Positions 9,394 to 19,055 are shown, counted from the first letter of the stretch. The stretch: 64,000 nucleotides of DNA from CALDTK01 sp965213735 (GCA_965213735.1 CBDCAB010000006.1:2356001-2420000); one strand, 5' to 3'. Made by a program: numbers and translations. The notes: generated by a model not told the origin, from the letters alone.

Positions 9394-10158
9394 TCAGCGG
9401 GGCCCTTTAATTAGGATCGCGGACTGGGAGTGAGTTTCCACATACCGAAGCACTAGCAGTTGCGCCTGCACGAGCTCTGGTAGGTGGAAGGTTGTTGAGG
9501 TGGAATTGATGGCAACGGGTTGCGTCGCCACAGCTTTCCCGTCCAAAGATACCACTTGGAGGGTAGCTGCATGTAAGGCTGGTGCGTAAAACACGCTAAG
9601 GGTGCTGTTACCTGCCCATGCAGATGTAAGTTTTTGTTGTTCGTGGGAGCTGATGGAGGAAGACTGGCGCAAATGTACGCTGCCCTTGTTGACAAATACG
9701 TCTAGCTCCTGACTAGCGGATTTGATAAACTCTGTCGCCAAGCCTCCATTTCCAATAGATAAGCAGCTGCTGTCGCCTGGGTTACCAATTGCACGCAGTG
9801 TCACTTCCAACAGTTTGCTTCCGTCAGGCAATCTGCCGTTGTCTCCTGTACCATCATTATCAATGTATAGCCATCTCACGCTGCTATCGAGTTGGCTAAT
9901 CGCGTAGGGACTGGGCCCGCCTACCGGGGTGGAATCAACTGGAATTCTCAGATCGACTATTTCTACTACCGCCGCGTCAAAGCTCAATTCAAATTGACCA
10001 CTACTGATCAAGTCATAGCCTTTCACTTCTACAGTGGCGGTGATGAGCTCTCCGGCAGTCAAGTCATCATGCGATGACACCGACAACTCGATTTGGGCCT
10101 GCATCTGCGCTAGGCCTAAGAAGATGAAGGAGATAGCGAGAAGTTGATGTCTCAGCAT
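9394..10158 (-). CDS. small secreted cohesin-like protein with T9SS-type C-terminus
   Basis: A 254-residue protein with signal peptide (LLAISFIFLGLAQMQAQ). Residues about 22-165 look like a single cohesin-type beta-sandwich: a TAGELITATVEV strand, GQFELSFDAAVVEIVD, and LLEVTLRAIGNPGDSSCLSI. The C-terminal 70 residues (STLSVFYAPALHAATLQVVS through AILIKGPR) have the strand pattern of a T9SS type A sorting domain, although the usual P-N-P motif is missing. It lies between the 1513-residue dockerin-like protein (155 nt upstream) and the giant adhesin (36 nt downstream) on the same strand, so co-expression is likely. It might act as a small adaptor carrying one cohesin. Function is inferred from fold pattern and context only. 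Confidence 0.75.
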   Translation of the reverse strand: MLRHQLLAISFIFLGLAQMQAQIELSVSSHDDLTAGELITATVEVKGYDLISSGQFELSFDAAVVEIVDLRIPVDSTPVGGPSPYAISQLDSSVRWLYIDNDGTGDNGRLPDGSKLLEVTLRAIGNPGDSSCLSIGNGGLATEFIKSASQELDVFVNKGSVHLRQSSSISSHEQQKLTSAWAGNSTLSVFYAPALHAATLQVVSLDGKAVATQPVAINSTSTTFHLPELVQAQLLVLRYVETHSQSAILIKGPR

Positions 10159-10217
10159 AATGGTGTGGGTTGGACCAATTCCATACGAAAATTTGGTGGA
10201 GATGTTATGTCAAAGCA

Positions 10218-10291
10218 GAAGGGGGAGACTTCGCCAATGCGAAATCTCCCCCTTCAAGGTAGTCCCGGTCTGCACATACATGCAGACCGGG
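10218..10291 (-). terminator. two consecutive stable hairpins 3' of the 1513-residue protein gene
   Basis: Two perfect inverted repeats sit between genes. The arms are CCCGGTCTGCA/TGCAGACCGGG (10264-10274, 10281-10291) and GAAGGGGGAGA/TCTCCCCCTTC (10218-10228, 10245-10255), the second extended by an inner TTCGC/GCGAA. There is no clear T-run after either, so they may be RNA-stabilising or attenuating structures that uncouple the upstream gene from the downstream ones rather than simple terminators. Confidence 0.6.
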
Positions 10292-10312
10292 TTACCGACA
10301 GTTGCCTCGATT

Positions 10313-13300
10313 TTACTCGATTACAACCATCTTACGCGTTGCGGTGAATTCACCAGCAGTAAGTGTGTAGCTCAGTACGCCAGCAGCAGGTAGCTCGCTT
10401 GCCGCGATCTCTACTTCTGTACGTCCCTGTGCGAACTTACCCGTTGTACGCCATACTACGCGACCAGCAATGTCAGTCACTGTCAGTGCAGCCTGGCCAG
10501 CCTCAGCTAGCGTAAATGCAATGCGTGTAGTACCCGCAAATGGGTTCGGACGGTTCTGCTCCAGCGCGTAGCCAGCAGCAGCGTCGGCTCCCGAGAAGCG
10601 GAGTGCTACCGAACGATCACCGTCGAGGCCGTAAGCCTCAGCAGCAGTCACGCTCGATCCAGCAACGAGTACCTCTGAAAGAGCTACTCCGTCGCGCAGT
10701 GCACGTACTTCGAGTGAGAACAACTCACCGGCCATTTCACCATCGTGGCTCAGCGTCAACTTGCCCTCAGCGAGCAGGTGAGTACCGAAGCCAGCCTCAG
10801 TGTGAGCAGCGCCGTTGACAGCAACTACTTCAAGTGCATCAGCATCCCACTCGATAGTGAGCTGGTAGCCAAGTGCAGTAGCGTCAGATGCCGAGAAGGC
10901 TACCGTTGCAGTCTCACCAGCGGCGAGTACAGCATCAGCTGCTTCAAGAGCGAACTCACCACGTACAGTACGTGGAGCGAGTGCCTGACGGCTGTTAGCC
11001 TGAGCAGTACCGTTAACATCACCCACTTTCACAGCGAGGAAGTCAGCAGCGACTGCAGCTTGAACGTCGTTGAAGCTTACAACCTCCGAAGCGGTGTTGT
11101 CAGCGTTGAAGAAGCGCCATGAGGTGTTGTTCTGGAAGTTAGCATCCAGACCCAAAATCACGCGGCGGATAACCGTCATGTCGTAAGCCGAGATAGAAGC
11201 CGAGTTGTTGGCGTCAGCAGCAGTGAGCTGCGTGAACGTCGACAGTGGCGTTACTCCCAAGATGTGCTGACCGATCAGGTAGAGGTCGTAAGTGGTTACG
11301 CCGTTGGCTGGGTCTGCATTGAGCAGCGCCGACACGGTGTAGTCTCCACCCGCAGTTACATCGAATCCTGCAGCTCCACTAGCAGTAGTGGTCTGAGTCA
11401 TTGATGCATCACCTGAAAGGTTTACAGTAGCTCCACCGACACCGTTGCCGCCATCAGTAGTGAGGCTTGCTGAGATGCGTGGGCTAGCTGGCGATGAACA
11501 AGCACCGAGGTTGTCCTGAACGAGGATGTAGGTCTCTACGAAGTCCTCATTTCCAGCGTCGTCGATCACGATCAAGTCTACGAGTACCGAACCGAGGTCA
11601 GCACAAGTAAGCAGGATAGAAGTGTCGGCAGCCGAACGTGGGTCAGAGCTACGCTTGATGAGCAGCTTAACGCCACCACAAGCATCGAATGAACCGTTGT
11701 CGATGCGGCTTACACCACAGCGTACCATACCGGTGATCATCAGATCGATAGCTACACCATTGAGCGCCTTAGGCGTTGGTGGCTTGCAATCGACTGATTC
11801 GAATGGAATGCGTACTTCTACGAGGTTAGCACAGCGGTCGTCGACAGTTACCACCAGCACGTTAGTACCGAGTGGGAATGTACCGTTGACAGTGAATGTG
11901 CCGCCTACGTTGCTAAGTGTACCGAATGGATCGCCGTCGCCGATGCCTTCGAAAGAAACACCAGTTGAAAGCTCAGCAGTGGTGATGATGCCGTCGCCGT
12001 TAGCGTCGTCTACATCACGTACGAGGAAGTACGTCACATCGAAGTCGTCAGCACAGTTGTCAGTAACAGTGAAGGGGATTGATCCACCTGTACCGCAACC
12101 CAGACCAGCTACGTCGTCAACAGCAGTAAGTGGATCGCAAGGCGCAGGTGTGCCTACAGTTACCACTGGATCGATGTCGTCGTAGACCTTGATGCTCTGG
12201 ACGTACTCGAAGCGACCTATAGACTGGATGCTTGTTGGCGTGAAGTTGATGCGGACATCATCGACGCCTTGTGCATTAACTACTACGTCAAGACGTGGTC
12301 CAGCGTTAGTAAAGGTCGGGTTGGTGATGCGTACTGCGTCAGATACACCGTCCCACTCACACCAGTTGATGATGTCGTAAGTACGAAGGATCTTGTAGCA
12401 AGCGTCGTCGTCAGCAGTGAAGCGCTGATCGGTGTAGGAGATAGCGAGCAGGTCGCATCCATCTTCTGAGATGTCGTCATCAGTAAGCGTATCCGCTAGG
12501 TTGATGCCGTTACCGCAGTTGAGGTTCTCTACATCGTTCGGGAACAGGATGGTGTAGTCATGCGTGAGGAGCACAGTGATGCGCTGCTCACAGAGTACAG
12601 AAGTGTTGCCATTATCGTCAGTAGCCTGGAAGCGACGACGGATCACACCGTCACCACAGTTGCCAGTTCCGTCAAGGACGGTAAGGCTAACAGTGAAGTC
12701 ACAGTTGTCAACGAAGAGTGGAGCATCGAAGGTGAGCTGCGTGGGGTCAGCGTACTGCTGACGCAGCGCGTTGTCCGTGCAGAGGATAGTACGGTTAGTG
12801 TTCGGGAGCACCTTAACTGGTGCAACCTTATCCTCAACCATTACTTCGACCATACAGTCGTTAAAGCGGCCGAAGAGGTCTCCACCTGGGTTCATGCGAA
12901 CAGGACGCACAGCTCCGTCACCTGGATCGACGTCGAATACACGAACGACAACCATGTTGTTGTTGGTAGCAATATCGTCGCAGCAGAAGAAGGCTTCATC
13001 GTCAAACGCAGTAGTGTTACCGCCTTCGATTGGCTCCTCTGAGTTAGCGTCGTCGCAGCCTACTGAGCGGCCTTGAGTTACGCCGTTACCAGCTGAGAGT
13101 TCATCCATACGAATGACCTTGAAGAACACGTCGTTGCACTGATCGTACGAACCGTCGTCGAGACGCGCGGCGAGTATAGCAGTAGCACTAGTTCCAGTCA
13201 AGGATAGGTTAGTGATCTCATCACAGATGGCGATTGGTGGCGTGTTGTCGACTACAGTTACCTGAGTGGTTACTGAAGTGTTGTTGCCACAGTTGTCGCT

Positions 13301-14854
13301 AGCTGAGTAAGTTACAGTGTACGGACCACCGAGCAGCAGGAATGGTGCTGGGATACGGTAGCCTACGATTGCACCACCAGCAGATACCGGAGTTGCCACA
13401 CCGGCTGGGGTGTTGACGGTAACAGTAGTGAGGTCGATGCCTGAGCAGTCATCGCTGATTTGCGCAGCAGGAAGAAGTCCTGATGAACCACAGAGGCCAG
13501 GGTATCCGCTAGCAGATACGTTGGCGCTGATTTGCAGCGAAGGAGCGATGGTAAGGAGTGGAGCGATGCGGTCGGTAACTTTGATGAGTTGCTGATCCAT
13601 TGTGATGGTACCAGTACACCAGTTGACCACGCGCCAGTCGCGGATGATCTTGAAGACTCCAGCAGCACCACCACAAGTAGCGAGCGTATCGTCTTGGAAG
13701 CTTACTGCATAGCTGCAGAAACCGTTGCCAAGATCGCCGAAGATGTTAGGAAGACCTGCGCCTGTAATAGCGAGGATATCGTCATCCTCGTAGAAGCGCT
13801 GATTGCCAAGAACTGGGCAGCCAAACTCGGTGGAAGCCATAGTTCTGCCGAACGGAGGAATTCCGCGTGCGGCTTGAGTCAAGTTGCAAGCAGGAGGCGC
13901 TCCGCAAAGTCCGTCTAGGTAGAGCTCGTAATCTGCACGAGTAGCTGGACTTGGATCGAGCTCACCGTTGATGCCACCAGGGCACATTGCCTCAGTGTCG
14001 TCAGTTCCAGGAACGAGACCTACACTGATAGGATCGTTGTCCTGTGAAAATGGTGTGTTGAGGTCATCATCATCGTCATCGTCACTACTAAGGATGCCGT
14101 CGCCATTGTCGTCACGTGTGTCGAAAACGCACGCAAGACGCTCGCTGGCGTCAGTGATGGATGGATAAGCAGCGTACTGCTGGCAGGTAAACTCGATGTC
14201 ACGTGGGAACACGACAGGAGCTTGGCTGACAGTGATATTGACTACAAAGGGTGCACTCGTATTGTCGTCCTCGTCAAAGGCGATGTAGGTGCGCACGATT
14301 TGGATATCATTACAGATGTCGCTAGAAATGATCTGCTCGTTGGTCAGGTTTACTGTAGCAATAGAGCAGTTGTCAATCGCTGTAGGAGTAGCGATGCAGT
14401 CGAGGTCGTCGAGGCAGGTAGCCGCAAACGTATCGTCACCGATGATCGTCGGTGGCAGTTTGTCCTCAAAAGACACGTCAGTCCAGCACGAGTTTGACGA
14501 TGGAAGCGAAGGATCGCCATCGAATATTTCTGCGCGGAGTGTGCGATTGATGTAACGGTATGGACGGTTTTGAAGATCGCGACCGTCAATGAGAAGAGGT
14601 GCAGGACCACTCTCGACGATACGGTTACCGATCTTTAGCATGAGGAAATATTGAACCCCGGGTACAGGGTCTCCCTCGAGTACGTCGTCGGCACTCAGTA
14701 GCTTTTGGCACTGATTATCGACGGACACCTGGATCCCCGGAGAGTTACAGGTGAGAGCGTTCTGCGCATTCGCATAGCTGCAACAAAGCAGCGCCGCGAA
14801 CGACAGCATCATCCACCGAAATGAATGAAAGCGTGTAGAAGTTGTTCTGGTCAT
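10313..14854 (-). CDS. large secreted T9SS protein with dockerin-like pair, cohesin-like domain and type A sorting domain
   Basis: A 1513-residue exported protein with signal peptide ending NAQ near residue 31. The long N-terminal part has HYR/immunoglobulin-like modules rich in DxCxNxxxVS patterns (repeated phrases such as ISDDCSGIDL, DNCADDFDVTYF and VDNTPPIAICDE). Around 1180-1285 comes a dockerin-like pair: GVTTYDLYLIGQHILG, then ADANNSASISAYDMTVIRRV and KVGDVNGTAQ. Residues about 1291-1415 form a cohesin-like sandwich (LAAGETATVAFSASDATALG, YQLTIEWDADALEVV). A canonical T9SS type A sorting domain follows (LEQNRPNPFAGTTRIAFTL to RKMVVIE). Having dockerin-like and cohesin-like modules in one chain, beside a multi-cohesin protein, suggests assembly with its neighbours. 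This protein-protein role is inferred. Confidence 0.85.
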   Translation of the reverse strand: MTRTTSTRFHSFRWMMLSFAALLCCSYANAQNALTCNSPGIQVSVDNQCQKLLSADDVLEGDPVPGVQYFLMLKIGNRIVESGPAPLLIDGRDLQNRPYRYINRTLRAEIFDGDPSLPSSNSCWTDVSFEDKLPPTIIGDDTFAATCLDDLDCIATPTAIDNCSIATVNLTNEQIISSDICNDIQIVRTYIAFDEDDNTSAPFVVNITVSQAPVVFPRDIEFTCQQYAAYPSITDASERLACVFDTRDDNGDGILSSDDDDDDDLNTPFSQDNDPISVGLVPGTDDTEAMCPGGINGELDPSPATRADYELYLDGLCGAPPACNLTQAARGIPPFGRTMASTEFGCPVLGNQRFYEDDDILAITGAGLPNIFGDLGNGFCSYAVSFQDDTLATCGGAAGVFKIIRDWRVVNWCTGTITMDQQLIKVTDRIAPLLTIAPSLQISANVSASGYPGLCGSSGLLPAAQISDDCSGIDLTTVTVNTPAGVATPVSAGGAIVGYRIPAPFLLLGGPYTVTYSASDNCGNNTSVTTQVTVVDNTPPIAICDEITNLSLTGTSATAILAARLDDGSYDQCNDVFFKVIRMDELSAGNGVTQGRSVGCDDANSEEPIEGGNTTAFDDEAFFCCDDIATNNNMVVVRVFDVDPGDGAVRPVRMNPGGDLFGRFNDCMVEVMVEDKVAPVKVLPNTNRTILCTDNALRQQYADPTQLTFDAPLFVDNCDFTVSLTVLDGTGNCGDGVIRRRFQATDDNGNTSVLCEQRITVLLTHDYTILFPNDVENLNCGNGINLADTLTDDDISEDGCDLLAISYTDQRFTADDDACYKILRTYDIINWCEWDGVSDAVRITNPTFTNAGPRLDVVVNAQGVDDVRINFTPTSIQSIGRFEYVQSIKVYDDIDPVVTVGTPAPCDPLTAVDDVAGLGCGTGGSIPFTVTDNCADDFDVTYFLVRDVDDANGDGIITTAELSTGVSFEGIGDGDPFGTLSNVGGTFTVNGTFPLGTNVLVVTVDDRCANLVEVRIPFESVDCKPPTPKALNGVAIDLMITGMVRCGVSRIDNGSFDACGGVKLLIKRSSDPRSAADTSILLTCADLGSVLVDLIVIDDAGNEDFVETYILVQDNLGACSSPASPRISASLTTDGGNGVGGATVNLSGDASMTQTTTASGAAGFDVTAGGDYTVSALLNADPANGVTTYDLYLIGQHILGVTPLSTFTQLTAADANNSASISAYDMTVIRRVILGLDANFQNNTSWRFFNADNTASEVVSFNDVQAAVAADFLAVKVGDVNGTAQANSRQALAPRTVRGEFALEAADAVLAAGETATVAFSASDATALGYQLTIEWDADALEVVAVNGAAHTEAGFGTHLLAEGKLTLSHDGEMAGELFSLEVRALRDGVALSEVLVAGSSVTAAEAYGLDGDRSVALRFSGADAAAGYALEQNRPNPFAGTTRIAFTLAEAGQAALTVTDIAGRVVWRTTGKFAQGRTEVEIAASELPAAGVLSYTLTAGEFTATRKMVVIE

Positions 14855-15210
14855 GTGAAGATTATAATTTGTTGAAAAGCCTGGTTACTGGCAGCCACGT
14901 TTGGCCACCAAAAGATTCATGAGATTGGCACGCGACTTGCAACAGCTAAGTTGTTCGTCCACAAAATTCAATCACGTCTGATTGAGCTTTGTTCGCCTGC
15001 GCTACACTCTGCGCTAATAAGAAGTGCGTCAGCTAGACATACACTTCTCCCAGCGAGAGCAGTAAAGCCAAAAATAGCCCGGAGACCTAGAGCAAGCTGG
15101 GATTCCCGACGATTTACTACTAAAACGTTAGCTCAACTCCTCGCTTTCGAGGCAAGCGTAGCGTTTTAGCGACAGCCAGAAACAAAGATATCCTGACCCT
15201 CACCCAAGGC

Positions 15211-15230
15211 TATACCGACGTTCCGGTATA
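15211..15230. promoter_or_regulatory. inverted repeat TATACCG-N6-CGGTATA
   Basis: Perfect 7-bp arms around a 6-bp spacer, about 360 bp upstream of the dockerin-like 1513-residue protein gene. The core TACCG-N6-CGGTA recurs upstream of the dockerin-like peroxidase (19056-19071). It could be an operator; a shared regulator is speculation. Confidence 0.4.
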
Positions 15231-15261
15231 ATCTATAGGAAAAGATCAGGATATGATGCCG

Positions 15262-15279
15262 TCTAGGAAAACCTAGACA
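15262..15279. repeat. inverted repeat GTCTAGG-AAAA-CCTAGAC
   Basis: Perfect 7-bp arms with an AAAA loop, 33 bp beyond the stop of the NarL-type regulator gene. No U-run follows, so a terminator role is doubtful; it may be an operator. Confidence 0.4.
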
Positions 15280-15311
15280 AAGACTACCAACTTAACGGTA
15301 GCTAATTTTAG

Positions 15312-15986
15312 TTAGATCATGCTGTCAGAATACACAATTGCCAACAGACCGGCCGTGTTATTGACCCCGAGCTTGCGCATGATGTTCTTGCGATGAACGC
15401 TCACCGTCTGGTCTGAGATGAATAGCTCGCGGGCAATTTCCTTGTTGCTCAACGCCTGCGTAATCAAACGCAATACCTCAATCTCACGCTTGGTGAGCTG
15501 GTAGCGCTTGACGAAGCGATCAGCATATTGATGCGTGGTAAGCACCACCGGCAATTCCGCTCGATCAGTGGGAGCTTCGACTCCTTGTCCGATGTATTCT
15601 TCACCCTGCATCACCGAATCGATGGCCTTGAATAGGTCCTGTATGGCATAGCCTTTAAGGACATATCCATTGGCTCCAGCTTTAAAGGCCGCAGCGACAA
15701 TCTTAGGATCATCATACATCGTGAGCGCAATCACCTTCACTCCGCGATGCTCACGCTTGATGCGTGGCAACAACAGCAGGCCGTCATCGCCCGACAAATT
15801 CAGGTCGAGCAGTAATACCTGTGGCTTGGTTTCCATGACGACGTCAGGAAGGCGTGTACCACTGGATTCTTCTCCAACGACTTTGATGCGGAACTGTCGA
15901 CTAGACTCGAGGACAGACTTCAGACCCTCAGCGAAGATCTGGTGATCCTCGGCGATGAGGACGGTGATTGTTTCGTTTGCGGGCAT
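15312..15986 (-). CDS. NarL/LuxR-family DNA-binding response regulator
   Basis: A two-domain transcription regulator of 224 residues. The N-terminal receiver domain (about 7-125) has acidic residues ED at 13-14, phospho-acceptor D61 in VLLLDLNLSGDDG, the switch Thr in VIALTMYDD and Lys in GYVLKG. The C-terminal LuxR-type helix-turn-helix (about 160-220) is recognisable in LTKREIEVLRLITQALSNKE, IARELFISDQTVSVHRKNIM and RKLGVNNTAGLL. The ATG at 15986 (MPANETITVL) is preferred to the longer open frame because it matches the receiver start. It lies between two genes for dockerin-like secreted proteins, both on its own strand, and may regulate them. No histidine kinase is in the window. Confidence 0.93.
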   Translation of the reverse strand: MPANETITVLIAEDHQIFAEGLKSVLESSRQFRIKVVGEESSGTRLPDVVMETKPQVLLLDLNLSGDDGLLLLPRIKREHRGVKVIALTMYDDPKIVAAAFKAGANGYVLKGYAIQDLFKAIDSVMQGEEYIGQGVEAPTDRAELPVVLTTHQYADRFVKRYQLTKREIEVLRLITQALSNKEIARELFISDQTVSVHRKNIMRKLGVNNTAGLLAIVYSDSMI

Positions 15987-16142
15987 GGTATAGCGTTTCG
16001 TACACCATTCCCTAGTTAAAAGCGTGCCAGACTCGATTGGCGACCACTCAGTGGCCCGAATCACAGCTTGGCAGGTTTTGGCGCTAGCTGAAACCTACTT
16101 GCCTAACCTTACGTGCGCACATACCTTATCCACTTCGCCTGC

Positions 16143-18959
16143 TTACTCTGCAGTAATTACACTACCTGACTCTAGCACTTCGCCATCGCGCTCGATAATC
16201 CAGCGGTAACTTGCAGCAACAGAGGGCAACTCATTTCGACGCAGCAGCAACTGCTGATCTATGAGCGGCTTACGCAGCACTTCGCGACCTAAAGCATCTA
16301 AGCAAACAAATGCCGTAGCGCCTGCGGAGAGGTCGATAGTGGTCTGCAAAGTTGCCACATCAGTTAACAGCGTGGGGCTGAGGGTCGCAACCTGAGCCTC
16401 TGCAGTAGCACTTGCTCCCTGCTGCAGCTGAATCCGGCGCGCATTGCCAGCGGCATCGTAAGAAAGCGGCTCGAAACTCGTGAGCGCCAGCTGCGCACCA
16501 GGCTCAGAAGTAGTGATTGTAATCGCCAGGGCTTCAGCTGTGGGCAACGTTGCAACGCGAAGAGTGCGACCGCCATCGAGCAGGAGGTAATCACCCTCAT
16601 CGAGACCTGCAACAGCGGCAATATGCCCTGCACCTTGCACCACCAACTCGAATTGTGCTGCTACCTCTTCAGTCGCAGTAGACACGAGCCGCAGCTGCCG
16701 CTGATCCTCGAGCTGCTCAAGCTGATAGGCTACAACACTTCTCGGCTGCAGTCTGGGCGCAAACGTGAGGCTTTGATTGACATCACCAATTTTAACAGCC
16801 GTCAGCTGGGCGGTAGCAACTCCATCATACAATTGGAGTTCGACCTCCTCTTTCCATGCAAACTGGAGGGGATTGTCACCCGCTGCAGGTGCGACAGCCG
16901 TATCTAGGAAGCGCCAGCTAGCTTGGCCGAAAAAGGTGGTATCCAGCCCAAGAATCACCCGCCGGATGTTGGTCATGTCAAAAGCGGAAAGCGTTCCTGA
17001 ACGGTTGACGTCCGCGGCGAGTAACTGATAAGAGTCTGTAATTGGAGTGACATCGAGAACGTGTTGACCTATTAAATATAGGTCGTAGCTGGTGACGCCT
17101 GCATCAGGGTCAGAAGTGCGTATCGCCTCAATCGTGTAATCATCACAAGTGGGAACGGACACAAAATCAGCGTCGCCCGCTAAGGTTGTCACGGTCTGCG
17201 GCATCACGTCATCCATACCGTAAAGGCGCACCGTCACACCTTCAACTGGATTACCATTAAGTAGGCTGATGTGGGTGGTCAGATCGGCGCTCGCAGTGGA
17301 AGCTGTACAGGCCGGTACTTCGGTGTGCAGCATACTCGTAAACACGTTGTTCTGCATGATATCCACATCGGTATTACGACGGATAACATCTGAGAGACGG
17401 GTGCTGCTGATCACGGCGCGGTCGGCGAGCGAGAGTGCAGGATCGTTGAGGTAGAAGTAGCGGTCGCCATCGCGTAGAGCGGTAAATTGACGCATCATAG
17501 CTTCGTTGACCAGCGGGCCGAACAACTTGTCGGGCATGGCTTCTTCAGCGAGCATACCTACCCAGGCATCAATGCTGTCGATGCTCCCGTAGAGGTTTTG
17601 CAGCGTGGACTGCACCACAACATCGCTGTTGATGTCAGTGAAGTTGGCTACCCGCGTCAGCCCGAGTGCTTCGCGCATGCTATTGTAATCAGGCAGGCCG
17701 CGCTCGCGACCACGGTTGATGTTGATGGCGGCAAGGTCGAGACCTCCGCGACCTGGGCGGCCGAACAAGAAGTTGCGCACGTCGTCGATCATCCGCGCAT
17801 CAAAGGATTGCTGCGTTTGCTCGGCCATTCCTTTAATAAAGGGATCGATTCCACCTGTGGCAGGAATAGCTGTAGGATTAAAGTACGCATCGCGCAGCGC
17901 CATATGTCCGCCTGCATGCACTGTACCATCGGGGTTGAGTCTGCGCAGCTGACCGTTGAGCAGGGTGTGGCCCATCCGGAAGGCAGCTGCTCCAAAGGCA
18001 TTGGCAATCGCTGGATTGACAGCGGGATCATAGCCTGAATAAGGAGCTAGCTGTATTCCCATTGCAGGTAGCCACTCGTTGTAGAGGATAGACTGCAGGA
18101 TGCCTCCATTGAGCTTGCGGGCGCGCTGGTAGAGCTCCTCGTCAGTGAGGCTTGGATTGCGTGCAGCCAACATATCGCACAGGCGGTTGTGCTCGCGCAA
18201 GAACAGCGTGTGCAGCGTACTCAGGAGTGGATTTTCGTTAGTACGAGCATCACCGCCTACAAAGATTTTGGTAAAGAACGGAAGCGGATTGTCCATGTGC
18301 GGAGCACTAGGATCTACATCAGTATTTTGGGTGCCGTCGAGGGTATTGTAGGGCAGCAGGTTGCCGGGTGAAGTCTTGAGTTTGCCATCTACAAAAGTGC
18401 GCAGCCATGCTGCGTGAGCGGCAGAGGAACCATACACATTCGACCCATCTACGAAAGCGGTGATAGCATTGGGGTGCTGACGTGGATTGGTGATGTCAGT
18501 GCCTGTGCCAGGTACATGACCGCTACGGTGCATGGCAATGAGAGCGGCACCTGTGTTGTGCGGATCGAAGAGGCTATCGCCAACCGGTACCTGGATATAG
18601 CTAAATTCAGGTCCATCTGGCGTCAGCGTAATATCGTGATCTACAAATTGACCGAAGACCCAGCAAAAATCGCTCAGCCCCATAATGGTGTCGAGCAGCC
18701 CCACGCGCTGATCAAATAGATCGTTGGAGATAATGCGAGGGCTCAACCGACCTGCGCCAGCAGGCGTAGAGATACTGTCGCCGTAGCAAGGATCAGCCCA
18801 GCGAACTAAGGTTTGATTGACGGCTCCCCAGTCTGGGTTGCTGGTATTGTTGCCAAAGCCATCAAAGCTGCGGTTGGTTTGAGCGCTCAGCGAGTGCGTA
18901 AAACCTACCGTGACAGCACAGAGGGCTCCGGTGAGGAGTGTAGAGTAAAGTTTGTTCAC
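16143..18959 (-). CDS. secreted animal-type haem peroxidase with dockerin-like domain
   Basis: A 938-residue exported protein with signal peptide MNKLYSTLLTGALCAVTVGF-THSLSAQ. Residues about 30-545 form an animal/peroxinectin-type haem peroxidase: distal His in FGQFVDHDITLTP, the TLFLREHNRLCDMLA helix, and the proximal-His helix AFRMGHTLLNGQL. Such enzymes oxidise halides or phenols using peroxide. A CNA-B-like segment follows, and then (about 615-730) a dockerin-like pair: GVTSYDLYLIGQHVLDV, then AADVNRSGTLSAFDMTNIRR with a good calcium-loop pattern, then VKIGDVNQ. The C-terminal 70 residues resemble a T9SS type A domain. It reads away from the 1152-residue protein gene across a 154-bp intergenic region. 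Confidence 0.9.
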   Translation of the reverse strand: MNKLYSTLLTGALCAVTVGFTHSLSAQTNRSFDGFGNNTSNPDWGAVNQTLVRWADPCYGDSISTPAGAGRLSPRIISNDLFDQRVGLLDTIMGLSDFCWVFGQFVDHDITLTPDGPEFSYIQVPVGDSLFDPHNTGAALIAMHRSGHVPGTGTDITNPRQHPNAITAFVDGSNVYGSSAAHAAWLRTFVDGKLKTSPGNLLPYNTLDGTQNTDVDPSAPHMDNPLPFFTKIFVGGDARTNENPLLSTLHTLFLREHNRLCDMLAARNPSLTDEELYQRARKLNGGILQSILYNEWLPAMGIQLAPYSGYDPAVNPAIANAFGAAAFRMGHTLLNGQLRRLNPDGTVHAGGHMALRDAYFNPTAIPATGGIDPFIKGMAEQTQQSFDARMIDDVRNFLFGRPGRGGLDLAAININRGRERGLPDYNSMREALGLTRVANFTDINSDVVVQSTLQNLYGSIDSIDAWVGMLAEEAMPDKLFGPLVNEAMMRQFTALRDGDRYFYLNDPALSLADRAVISSTRLSDVIRRNTDVDIMQNNVFTSMLHTEVPACTASTASADLTTHISLLNGNPVEGVTVRLYGMDDVMPQTVTTLAGDADFVSVPTCDDYTIEAIRTSDPDAGVTSYDLYLIGQHVLDVTPITDSYQLLAADVNRSGTLSAFDMTNIRRVILGLDTTFFGQASWRFLDTAVAPAAGDNPLQFAWKEEVELQLYDGVATAQLTAVKIGDVNQSLTFAPRLQPRSVVAYQLEQLEDQRQLRLVSTATEEVAAQFELVVQGAGHIAAVAGLDEGDYLLLDGGRTLRVATLPTAEALAITITTSEPGAQLALTSFEPLSYDAAGNARRIQLQQGASATAEAQVATLSPTLLTDVATLQTTIDLSAGATAFVCLDALGREVLRKPLIDQQLLLRRNELPSVAASYRWIIERDGEVLESGSVITAE

Positions 18960-18987
18960 GGGTATTCTGCTTCTGAAGTAGGAATAT

Positions 18988-18995
18988 CAAAAATA
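18988..18995 (-). promoter_or_regulatory. TAnnTTTG-type promoter box upstream of the peroxidase gene
   Basis: The minus strand reads TATTTTTG, matching the Bacteroidota -7 consensus TAnnTTTG, 28 nt before the start codon. No convincing -33 element was found at the usual distance. Confidence 0.4.
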
Positions 18996-19055
18996 GCGGG
19001 AATACCAAACCATGTTCGTCCTCTGAACGAGTTTACCCGTTTCGTGACGCGCAAT

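Larger units (their letters stand above)
14855..15311. other. gene-free stretch with several inverted repeats
   Basis: This 457-bp gap holds the 5' region of the 1513-residue protein gene and the 3' side of the NarL-type regulator gene. A nested hairpin occupies 15120-15169 (outer arms CTAAAACG/CGTTTTAG, inner CCTCG/CGAGG with loop CTTT). Two further inverted repeats are listed separately. A 72-codon frame from 14951 has no recognisable content and is not called. Confidence 0.6.

Noticed and set aside
14951..15169. 72-residue ORF upstream of the surface genes
   Set aside because: It crosses a nested hairpin, lacks a family match and its composition is chance-like.
15262..15279. Terminator of the NarL-type regulator
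   Set aside because: Good stem but no U-run on the transcript side; kept only as an inverted repeat.
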